From assembly GCF_038087665.1 (NCBI RefSeq), contig NZ_CP149925.1:310001-374000 (forward strand): a stretch of 64,000 bases of DNA, given 5' to 3'. The notes beneath the pieces were generated by a model. That model ran no database searches and was not told where the DNA came from. It saw nothing but the letters and a program-made list of their open reading frames with translations. Positions 57,165 to 64,000 of the stretch are shown here, piece by piece (position 1 is the stretch's first letter; every line of letters starts with the position of its first letter). Both the position numbers and the translations under genes were made by a program. The stretch comes from Gallaecimonas sp. GXIMD4217 (lineage in GTDB: Bacteria > Pseudomonadota > Gammaproteobacteria > Enterobacterales > Gallaecimonadaceae).

Positions 57165-59216
57165 ATGAAGCATTTGAGCCGTGTCGCCCTGGCCGTCACC
57201 CTGGGACTGGGTCTGGCCGCCTGCGCCCAGCAGAGCAACGATAACAACGTAGAACAGGTCCAGAGCCAGCTGCAGTCCGGTATTGCCCTGAACAACATCG
57301 AGCAGGGTGTGCGTGCCGGAGACAACTTCTACCAGCACGTCAACGGCAAGTGGCTGGAGCGCACCCAGATCCCCGCCGACAAGTCCAACTACGGCTCCTT
57401 CACCAAGCTGTACGAAGACAGCCAGCAGGCTCTGCGCACCATCATCGAGGAAGCGGCCGCCAAGGATGCCCCTGCCGGCAGCGCCGAGCAGATGATCGGC
57501 GACTTCTACCGCTCCTACATGAATACCGACAAGGTCGAGCAGCTGGGCCTCAAGCCCATCCAGGGCGACCTGGACATGATCCAGTCCGCCGAGGGCCTGG
57601 CCGACGTGGCGGCGCTGTTCGGCAAGCTGGGCACCCAGGGCGTCAAGGCCCCCTTCGGCTTCTACGTCTACGCCGATGCCAAGAATTCCCTGGTCAACGG
57701 CGTCTACATGGGCCAGAGCGGCCTGGGCCTGCCCAACCGTGACTACTACCTGGAAGACAACGACAAGTACCAGCAGCTGCGCGCCGCCTATGTGGCCTAC
57801 ATCGCCGACCAGCTGAGCAACGCCGGCTTCGACAACACCGAAAAGCGGGCCAAGGCCATCCTGGCCCTGGAGACCCGGATCGCCAAGGCCCAGTGGGACA
57901 AGGTCAGGAACCGCAACCCCAACGCCACCTACAACAAGATGAGCGCCGCCGAGGTGGCCAAGCTGATGGGCCCCTTCTACTTCGACCAGTACGCCAAGGC
58001 GTCCCAGCTGGACAAGGCCCACGAGATCATCGTCTCCCAGCCCTCCTTCTTCGAAGACTTCGCCAAGATCTTCAAGGGCACCTCCGTCGATACCTGGAAG
58101 GACTACCTGAGCTTCCACCTGGTGGACGGCTATGGTGAGCTGCTGCCCAAGCGCATCGCCGACCGTCACTTCGACTTCCACGGCAAGACCCTGAGCGGCA
58201 CCGAAGCACAGGCCCCGCGCTGGAAGAAGGCCGTTGACGCCGCCGATTCCGTGCTGGGCATGATGGTGGGCAAGGTCTATGTGGAGCGCCACTTCAAGCC
58301 AGAGGCCAAGGAGCGCATGGAAGGCCTGGTGACCAACCTGCTCAAGGCCTACGAGGTGTCCATCGACAACCTGGAGTGGATGAGCGACGAGACCAAGGTT
58401 GCCGCCAAGGAGAAGCTGTCCAAGTTCAAGCCCAAGATCGGCTACCCGGACAAGTGGAAGTCCTACGACGGCCTGGTGATCAAGCAGGGCGATCTGGTGG
58501 GCAACTTCCGCCGCTACGCCGCCTTCGAATTCGAAGACATGATTGGCCGCATCGGCAAGCCGGTTGACCGCACCGAATGGCACATGACGCCCCAGACCGT
58601 CAATGCCTACTACAACCCCCTGGTCAACGAGATCGTCTTCCCGGCCGCCATCCTGCAGCCGCCCTTCTTTGACCTCAACGCCGATGACGCCGTCAACTAT
58701 GGTGGTATCGGCGCCGTCATCGGCCACGAGATCAGCCACGGCTTCGACGACTCCGGCGCCAACTTCGACGGCGACGGCAACCTGCGCAACTGGTGGAGCG
58801 AAGCCGACCTCAAGGCCTTCCAGGAGCGTGGCTCCCAGCTGGCGGCCCAATACGACGGCTACTTCCCCTTCGAAGACGCCCACGTCAACGGCAAGTTCAC
58901 CCTGGGCGAGAACATCGGCGACCTGGGCGGCCTGGCCGTGGCCTACCGCGCCTACCGCATGAGCCTGGATGGCGAAGCCCCGGTCATCGACGGCTACACC
59001 GGCGACCAGCGCTTCTTCATGGGCTGGGCCCAGGTCTGGCGCCGCAAGTACCGTGAAGCCGAGCTGCGCAAGCGCCTCAACACCGATCCCCACTCTCCGA
59101 GCCAGTACCGTGCCAACGGTATCGTCTCCAACATGCCGGCCTTCTACGAAGCCTTCGGCGTCAAGGAAGGCGACGAGATGTATATCGCGCCCGATAAGCG
59201 TGTGAAGATCTGGTAA
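57165..59216 (+). CDS. pepO: M13 family metalloendopeptidase lipoprotein (PepO/neprilysin-like)
   Basis: This is a zinc peptidase of the neprilysin family, probably attached to the outer membrane and facing the periplasm. The 683-residue protein has a lipoprotein signal (MKHLSRVALAVTLGLGLAAC, Ala at +2), an N-terminal domain (residues ~45-430), and the catalytic HEISH at 521-525 with the third ligand E582 in GENIGDLGG. NAYYNP and the C-terminal PAFYEAFGVKEGDEMYI are family hallmarks. Two adjacent ATGs occur; the second (57165) has the better spacing to AAGGA. It is followed by a terminator and then a second peptidase gene. Confidence 0.93.
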   Translation: MKHLSRVALAVTLGLGLAACAQQSNDNNVEQVQSQLQSGIALNNIEQGVRAGDNFYQHVNGKWLERTQIPADKSNYGSFTKLYEDSQQALRTIIEEAAAKDAPAGSAEQMIGDFYRSYMNTDKVEQLGLKPIQGDLDMIQSAEGLADVAALFGKLGTQGVKAPFGFYVYADAKNSLVNGVYMGQSGLGLPNRDYYLEDNDKYQQLRAAYVAYIADQLSNAGFDNTEKRAKAILALETRIAKAQWDKVRNRNPNATYNKMSAAEVAKLMGPFYFDQYAKASQLDKAHEIIVSQPSFFEDFAKIFKGTSVDTWKDYLSFHLVDGYGELLPKRIADRHFDFHGKTLSGTEAQAPRWKKAVDAADSVLGMMVGKVYVERHFKPEAKERMEGLVTNLLKAYEVSIDNLEWMSDETKVAAKEKLSKFKPKIGYPDKWKSYDGLVIKQGDLVGNFRRYAAFEFEDMIGRIGKPVDRTEWHMTPQTVNAYYNPLVNEIVFPAAILQPPFFDLNADDAVNYGGIGAVIGHEISHGFDDSGANFDGDGNLRNWWSEADLKAFQERGSQLAAQYDGYFPFEDAHVNGKFTLGENIGDLGGLAVAYRAYRMSLDGEAPVIDGYTGDQRFFMGWAQVWRRKYREAELRKRLNTDPHSPSQYRANGIVSNMPAFYEAFGVKEGDEMYIAPDKRVKIW

Positions 59217-59228
59217 GCCAAAACTGTT

Positions 59229-59264
59229 AAAACAGCCTCCCAGACGGGAGGCTGTTTTATTTTT
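59229..59264 (+). terminator. Terminator after the M13 peptidase gene
   Basis: AAAACAGCCTCC CAGAC GGGAGGCTGTTTT followed by ATTTTT. The hairpin ends only 14 bases before the next start codon, so read-through may link the two peptidase genes. Confidence 0.85.
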
Positions 59265-59277
59265 GCAGGAGACAACA

Positions 59278-61722
59278 ATGACAAAAGCCATCTTGCCGCT
59301 GGCCATGACGGTGCTGCTGAGCGCCTGTGCCGGCACCCAGGGCACGGCGCCGGCCAAGCCCATGATCGCCGGCAAGGCCAGCATCCAGGTGCCGGCCGTG
59401 CAGGCCACCGCCTCCGGTCATCCGACCCTGGAGAAAATCATGAGCGATCCCCAGTGGATCGCCCGCAGCCCCCAGCAGCCCTTTTTTGGCGCCGACGGCC
59501 GGATCTATTTCTGGCAACAGCGCGAGGGCAGCCATCTCCATGATCTGATGACGGTCAGGGACGGCACCGTCGTCAAGGTGGCCGACGAGCAGCGCCATCG
59601 CATCAGCGCCGACGGCGCCTGGGACCAGGCCGGCGAGCGCTTCGCCTACGCCCACGAGGGCAACGTGTTCCTGAGCGAGCGGGGCCAGCTGCGCCAGCTT
59701 ACCGGCGGCGCCGACCATGATAGCAATCCCAGCTTCCTGACCGGCAACCGCCTGGCCTTCCAGCGCGGCAACGCCTGGTACCAGCTGGACCTGCAAAGCG
59801 GCCTCAGCACGGTGCTGGCGGAGCTCGAGCTCAAGGATCAGCCCAAGGGCATCGCCGATCCCGAGGGCCATGTGGCCAAAGAGCAGCACAGGCTGATCAA
59901 CTGGGTGGCCAACAACCTGGCCAAGCAGAAGGCCGGCAAGGCCGAGGACGACAGGCTCAAGGCCGCCGATCCCACCGCCAACCCGGACGCCTTCTACCTG
60001 GGCGACAAGCGCCAGCTGGTGGAATCGGCCCTGTCCCATGACGGCCGCTACCTGCTGGTGGTGACCCAGGAGGACAAGCCTACCCGTAGCGACAGCGATG
60101 TGATGCCCAACTACCTGGGCCAGGCGGGCGAAATTGAAGTACGCAAGGTGCGCCAGCGGGTCGCCGACTGGCAGCCCAATCCCCAGCGTTTCACCCTTAT
60201 CGACCTGCAAAGCCGCGAGATGCGTGACCTCAAGCTGGCGCAGCTGCCGGGCATCAACAGCGATCCCCTGGCCAAGGTGCGGGCAGAGAACCGCCAGGCC
60301 GGCTACCAGGTCGAGGAATTCAAGGGCCCCAGGGCCGTCCAGCTGATGCAGGACTGGGGCTGGCGCCAGTCCGCCATGCAGTGGAGCCGGGACGGCAAGC
60401 TGGCGGTGATGCTGGAGGCCCAGGACAACAAGGACAGATGGCTGGTCACCGTCGATCTGGACAGCGGCAGCCTCACCACCCAGCACCGCCTCCAGGATGA
60501 AGCCTGGATCAACTACGACTTCAACGACTTCGGTTGGCTGCCGGACGGCAAGCTCTGGTACCTGTCCGAGCAGTCCGGCTTCAGCCATGTCTACGTCAAA
60601 CCCCTGGCAGGCCAAGCCCGCCAGCTGACCCGCGGCGCCTTCGAGGTGTCCAAACCGGTGCTGAGTCGCGATGGCCGCCATCTCTACTACAAGGCCAACG
60701 AGAAGCACCCCGGCATCTACGAGGTCTACAGGCTGGACCTGCACAGCGGCCAGCGCCAGGCTCTGAGCGACCTGGACGGCATGACCGACTTCGTGCTGAG
60801 CCCGGCCGAGGACCAATTGCTGCTGAGCCACTCCAAGGTGCTCAATCCGCCGGAGCTGTACCTGTTGGATGCCCAGGGCGGCCAGCCCAGGCAGCTGACC
60901 CATACCGTCAGCGACGAATTCGCCAAGGCGCCCTGGACCGCGCCAAAGGTGGTGGCGGTGCCCTCCAGCCACACCGAGCAGCCCATCTACGCCAAGCTCT
61001 ACCTGCCCAAGGACTTCGACGCCCAGCGTGCCGACAAGTACCCGGCCGTGGTGTTCAACCATGGCGCCGGCTACCTGCAGAACAGCCACCTGGGCTGGAG
61101 CGGTTACTTCCGTGAATTCATGTTCCACTCCCTGCTCACCGAACAGGGCTACGTGGTCATGGACATGGACTACCGCGCCTCCAAGGGCTACGGCCGCGAC
61201 TGGCGCACCGCCATCTACCGGCAGATGGGCACCCCGGAGGTGCAGGATCTCCGTGACGGCGTTGCCTACCTGGGCGAGCGCTACAACGTGGATACCGGCA
61301 AGGTCGGCACCTATGGCGGCTCCTACGGCGGCTTCCTGACCTTCATGAGCCTGTTCACGGCCCCGGATCTGTTCCAGGCCGGCGCGGCGCTCAGGCCGGT
61401 CACCGACTGGGCCCACTACAACGCGCCCTACACCAGCAACATCCTCAACAGGCCCCAGGTGGATCCCCTGGGCTTCGAGCGCAGCTCGCCCCTCTACCTG
61501 GCCGAGGGCCTGGAAAAGCCGCTGCTGATCATGAGCGGGGTGTTGGACGACAACGTCTTCTTCCAGGACTCGGTACGCCTGGTGCAGCGCCTGATCGAAC
61601 TGAAGAAGCCGATGTTCGAAACCGCCATCTACCCGGTGGAGCCCCACGGCTTTCGCGAGCCCAGCAGCTGGCTGGACGAGTACCGCCGCATCCACCGCCT
61701 GATGGAAGAAAATCTGAAATAG
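59278..61722 (+). CDS. S9 family prolyl oligopeptidase-type lipoprotein
   Basis: This is a DPP-IV/acylaminoacyl-peptidase-type serine peptidase, predicted as a lipoprotein (MTKAILPLAMTVLLSAC, Ala at +2). The 814-residue product has an N-terminal beta-propeller (~60-520, with the long KEQHRLINWVANNLAKQKAG insert) and an alpha/beta-hydrolase domain. Nucleophile S682 lies in GTYGGSYGGF, the acid is D757/D758 in GVLDDNVFF and the base is H790 in EPHGFREP. AGGAGA precedes the ATG by about six bases. Substrate specificity is not readable. Confidence 0.92.
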   Translation: MTKAILPLAMTVLLSACAGTQGTAPAKPMIAGKASIQVPAVQATASGHPTLEKIMSDPQWIARSPQQPFFGADGRIYFWQQREGSHLHDLMTVRDGTVVKVADEQRHRISADGAWDQAGERFAYAHEGNVFLSERGQLRQLTGGADHDSNPSFLTGNRLAFQRGNAWYQLDLQSGLSTVLAELELKDQPKGIADPEGHVAKEQHRLINWVANNLAKQKAGKAEDDRLKAADPTANPDAFYLGDKRQLVESALSHDGRYLLVVTQEDKPTRSDSDVMPNYLGQAGEIEVRKVRQRVADWQPNPQRFTLIDLQSREMRDLKLAQLPGINSDPLAKVRAENRQAGYQVEEFKGPRAVQLMQDWGWRQSAMQWSRDGKLAVMLEAQDNKDRWLVTVDLDSGSLTTQHRLQDEAWINYDFNDFGWLPDGKLWYLSEQSGFSHVYVKPLAGQARQLTRGAFEVSKPVLSRDGRHLYYKANEKHPGIYEVYRLDLHSGQRQALSDLDGMTDFVLSPAEDQLLLSHSKVLNPPELYLLDAQGGQPRQLTHTVSDEFAKAPWTAPKVVAVPSSHTEQPIYAKLYLPKDFDAQRADKYPAVVFNHGAGYLQNSHLGWSGYFREFMFHSLLTEQGYVVMDMDYRASKGYGRDWRTAIYRQMGTPEVQDLRDGVAYLGERYNVDTGKVGTYGGSYGGFLTFMSLFTAPDLFQAGAALRPVTDWAHYNAPYTSNILNRPQVDPLGFERSSPLYLAEGLEKPLLIMSGVLDDNVFFQDSVRLVQRLIELKKPMFETAIYPVEPHGFREPSSWLDEYRRIHRLMEENLK

Positions 61723-61786
61723 GCGGATAAGTATCTGACCGGCCTGAGCGCCATCTGGCCGGCTCGATACGCCAACGGCAATGAAC

Positions 61787-61811
61787 AGGCCGCCTTCGGG
61801 CGGCCTTTTTC
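61787..61811 (+). terminator. Terminator after the S9 peptidase gene
   Basis: AGGCCGCC TTCG GGCGGCCTTTTTC, an 8-bp stem with a stable UUCG loop and T-run. Confidence 0.92.
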
Positions 61812-61826
61812 GACCCTGGTGGAAAT

Positions 61827-61854
61827 TTAAATCTGGTCACAAAATCGCTATACT
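61827..61854 (+). promoter_or_regulatory. Candidate acnB promoter
   Basis: TATACT (61849-61854) with TTAAAT (61827-61832) at 16-bp spacing, about 70 bases before the acnB start. The -10 is convincing, the -35 is weak. Confidence 0.4.
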
Positions 61855-61925
61855 GGCGCGGACCAAAATCAGCCGCGCTCAACCAGTCACAGCCATTGAG
61901 CGTCAGCCAATAAGAGGATAGTGTC

Positions 61926-64000
61926 GTGCTAGAAGCCTATCGTAAACATGTCGAAGAGCGCGCCGCCGAAGGCGTGGTTCCCAAGCCTCTCGACGCCGAG
62001 CAAACCGCACAGCTGGTTGATCTGATCAAGAACCCGCCCGCCGGTGAAGAGGAGTTCCTGCTGGATCTGCTCGCCAACCGCATCCCGCCGGGCGTGGACG
62101 AAGCCGCCTATGTCAAGGCCGGCTTCCTGGCCGCCATCGCCAAGGGCGAGGCCAGCTCCCCGATCCTGAGCAAGGAAAAAGCCACCGAGCTGCTGGGTAC
62201 CATGCAGGGCGGCTACAACATCGCACCGCTGATCGCGCTGCTGGACGACGCCACCCTGGCCCCCATCGTGGTCAAGGCCCTGTCCAACACCCTGCTGATG
62301 TTCGATGCCTTCCACGACGTGGTCGAGAAGATGGAAGCCGGCAACGCCAGCGCCAAGCAGATCGTCGAGAGCTGGGCCAACGCCGAGTGGTTCACCAACC
62401 GCGCCCCCCTGGCCGACAAGCTGACCCTGACCGTGTTCAAGGTGCCCGGTGAGACCAACACCGACGACCTGTCCCCGGCCCAGGACGCCTGGTCCCGCCC
62501 CGACATCCCCCTGCACGCCCTGGCCATGCTGAAGATGTCCCGCGACGGCATCAACCCGGACAAGGACGGCGAGATCGGCCCCATCAGCACCATCGAGAAG
62601 CTGAAGGAAAAGGGCTTCCCCCTGGCCTACGTGGGTGACGTGGTCGGTACCGGCTCCTCCCGCAAGTCCGCCACCAACTCCGTGCTCTGGCACATGGGCG
62701 ACGACATTCCCTTCGTGCCCAACAAGCGCGGCGGCGGTGTCTGCCTGGGCGGCAAGATAGCCCCCATCTTCTTCAACACCATGGAAGACGCCGGCGCCCT
62801 GCCCATCGAAGTGGACGTGTCCAAGCTCAACATGGGCGATGTCATCGACGTCTACCCCTATGAAGGCAAGGTCACCAAGCACGATTCCGACGAGGTGCTG
62901 GCCACCTTCGAACTCAAGACCGACGTGCTGCTGGACGAAGTCCGCGCCGGCGGCCGTATTCCGCTGATCATCGGCCGCGGCCTGACCGACAAGGCCCGCG
63001 AGGCCCTGGGTCTGGGTCACTCCGAGGTGTTCCGCCGCCCCGCCGACGTGCAGGATTCCGGCAAGGGCTACACCCTGGCCCAGAAGATGGTCGGCAAGGC
63101 CTGTGGCGTGACCGGCGTGCGCCCCGGCCAGTACTGCGAGCCCAAGATGACCACGGTCGGCTCCCAGGACACCACAGGTCCCATGACCCGTGACGAGCTC
63201 AAGGATCTGGCCTGCCTGGGCTTCTCCGCCGATCTGACCATGCAGTCCTTCTGCCATACCGCCGCCTATCCCAAGCCGGTGGACGTGCAGACCCACCACA
63301 CCCTGCCGGACTTCATCATGAACCGCGGCGGCGTGTCCCTGCGCCCGGGTGACGGCGTCATCCACTCCTGGCTGAACCGCATGCTGCTGCCCGACACCGT
63401 CGGCACCGGCGGCGACTCCCACACCCGTTTCCCGCTGGGTATTTCCTTCCCGGCCGGCTCCGGCCTGGTGGCCTTTGCCGCCGCCACCGGCGTCATGCCG
63501 CTGGACATGCCCGAGTCCATCCTGGTGCGCTTCAAGGGCGAGATGCAGCCCGGTATCACCCTGCGTGATCTGGTCCACGCCATTCCCTACTTCGCCATCC
63601 AGCAGGGCCTGCTGACCGTGGAGAAGCAGGGCAAGAAGAACGCCTTCTCCGGCCGCATCATCGAGATCGAGGGTCTGCCGACCCTGAAGGTGGAGCAGGC
63701 CTTCGAGCTGGCCGACGCCACCGCCGAGCGCTCCGCCGCCGGCTGTACCATCAAGCTGGACAAGGAGCCGGTCACCGAGTACCTGCAGTCCAACATCGTC
63801 ATGCTGAAGTGGATGATCAGCGAAGGCTATGGCGACCGCCGTACCATAGAGCGCCGCATCAGCGCCATGGAAGCCTGGCTGGCCAACCCCGAGCTGATGG
63901 AAGCCGATGCCGACGCCGAGTATGCTGAGGTGATCGAGATCGACCTGGCCGAGATCAAGGAGCCCATCCTGTGCGCCCCCAACGACCCGGACGACGCCCG
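61926..64000 (+). CDS. acnB: Aconitate hydratase B (3' end outside window)
   Basis: AcnB is the main TCA-cycle aconitase, a [4Fe-4S] enzyme interconverting citrate and isocitrate through cis-aconitate; the apo-form can bind mRNA. The start is GTG (61926): (M)[25 protein letters not shown]..., almost colinear with E. coli AcnB. The N-terminal HEAT-like domain (to ~160) and domain 4 ([23 protein letters not shown] near 236-258) are visible, and the frame stays open to the window end at about residue 691. AGAGGA lies 8-12 bases upstream. The iron-sulfur cysteines would mostly be outside the window. Confidence 0.97.
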   Translation, partial: MLEAYRKHVEERAAEGVVPKPLDAEQTAQLVDLIKNPPAGEEEFLLDLLANRIPPGVDEAAYVKAGFLAAIAKGEASSPILSKEKATELLGTMQGGYNIAPLIALLDDATLAPIVVKALSNTLLMFDAFHDVVEKMEAGNASAKQIVESWANAEWFTNRAPLADKLTLTVFKVPGETNTDDLSPAQDAWSRPDIPLHALAMLKMSRDGINPDKDGEIGPISTIEKLKEKGFPLAYVGDVVGTGSSRKSATNSVLWHMGDDIPFVPNKRGGGVCLGGKIAPIFFNTMEDAGALPIEVDVSKLNMGDVIDVYPYEGKVTKHDSDEVLATFELKTDVLLDEVRAGGRIPLIIGRGLTDKAREALGLGHSEVFRRPADVQDSGKGYTLAQKMVGKACGVTGVRPGQYCEPKMTTVGSQDTTGPMTRDELKDLACLGFSADLTMQSFCHTAAYPKPVDVQTHHTLPDFIMNRGGVSLRPGDGVIHSWLNRMLLPDTVGTGGDSHTRFPLGISFPAGSGLVAFAAATGVMPLDMPESILVRFKGEMQPGITLRDLVHAIPYFAIQQGLLTVEKQGKKNAFSGRIIEIEGLPTLKVEQAFELADATAERSAAGCTIKLDKEPVTEYLQSNIVMLKWMISEGYGDRRTIERRISAMEAWLANPELMEADADAEYAEVIEIDLAEIKEPILCAPNDPDDA

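Overview
The window is a 64 kb stretch of a high-GC gammaproteobacterial chromosome. Its conserved blocks are mostly housekeeping: bc1 complex and ssp genes, the lpoA/rnpB region, the full mra/dcw division cluster, lpxC-secA, a pil locus, and the pyruvate dehydrogenase operon followed by acnB. The gene order (petBC-sspAB, dolP-diaA-yraN-lpoA/rsmI-rnpB, mraZ to ftsZ-lpxC, mutT/yacG-zapD-coaE-pilDCBA/nadC-ampDE-pdhR-aceEF-lpd) and the presence of a dciA gene resemble Alteromonadales and related aquatic lineages rather than Enterobacteriaceae. A Gallaecimonas-like organism would fit the high GC content, but that is inference from memory of gene order and not a database result.

Layout. 1-2510: cytochrome b (3' end) and cytochrome c1, then sspAB. 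2515-5828 (minus): dolP, diaA, yraN, lpoA. 5909-7180: rsmI and the RNase P RNA. 7289-11987: a visibly more AT-rich accessory block. It holds six minus-strand genes (mdaB, peroxiredoxin-like, cupin, CMD/AhpD-like, ltrA, APH-fold kinase) facing a divergent HxlR-family regulator, and it looks like a quinone/electrophile-responsive redox operon. 11988-12498: a gap of about 500 bp without a recognisable gene, ending in the mraZ promoter and a MraZ operator. 12499-29160: mraZ-rsmH-ftsL-ftsI-murE-murF-mraY-murD-ftsW-murG-murC-ddlB-ftsQ-ftsA-ftsZ, almost all overlapping or a few bases apart. 29260-34715: lpxC, dciA (minus), an M23 peptidase, secA, mutT. 34712-40742 (minus): yacG, zapD, coaE, pilD, pilC, pilB, pilA; nadC follows at 40880-41731. 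41855-50310: ampD, ampE, pdhR, aceE, aceF, lpdA. 50414-61722: a patatin-POTRA-barrel protein (type Vd secretion), a propeller-sensor GGDEF/EAL protein and two peptidase lipoproteins (M13 and S9). 61926-end: acnB, cut by the window.

The most unusual structure lies between ftsW and murG. An 83-bp unit is present in three head-to-tail copies (22315-22563). Each copy carries a Shine-Dalgarno-like stretch and a 28-codon ORF. ftsW, the three mini-ORFs and murG are joined by four successive ATGA stop/start overlaps, so the duplication has kept an unbroken chain of possible translational coupling. The ftsW C-terminus (RLAATQARGGRG) resembles the end of each mini-ORF ([13 protein letters not shown]), which suggests the unit arose from the ftsW 3' end.

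The second candidate for novelty is the HxlR-controlled redox cassette. Regulatory sites visible by eye include a three-repeat MraZ operator with a 10-bp period, a perfect PdhR box next to the pdhR start, a TATAAT promoter candidate inside ddlB that could feed ftsQAZ, and a good lpxC promoter. No tRNA, rRNA, CRISPR array, integrase or insertion sequence was seen.
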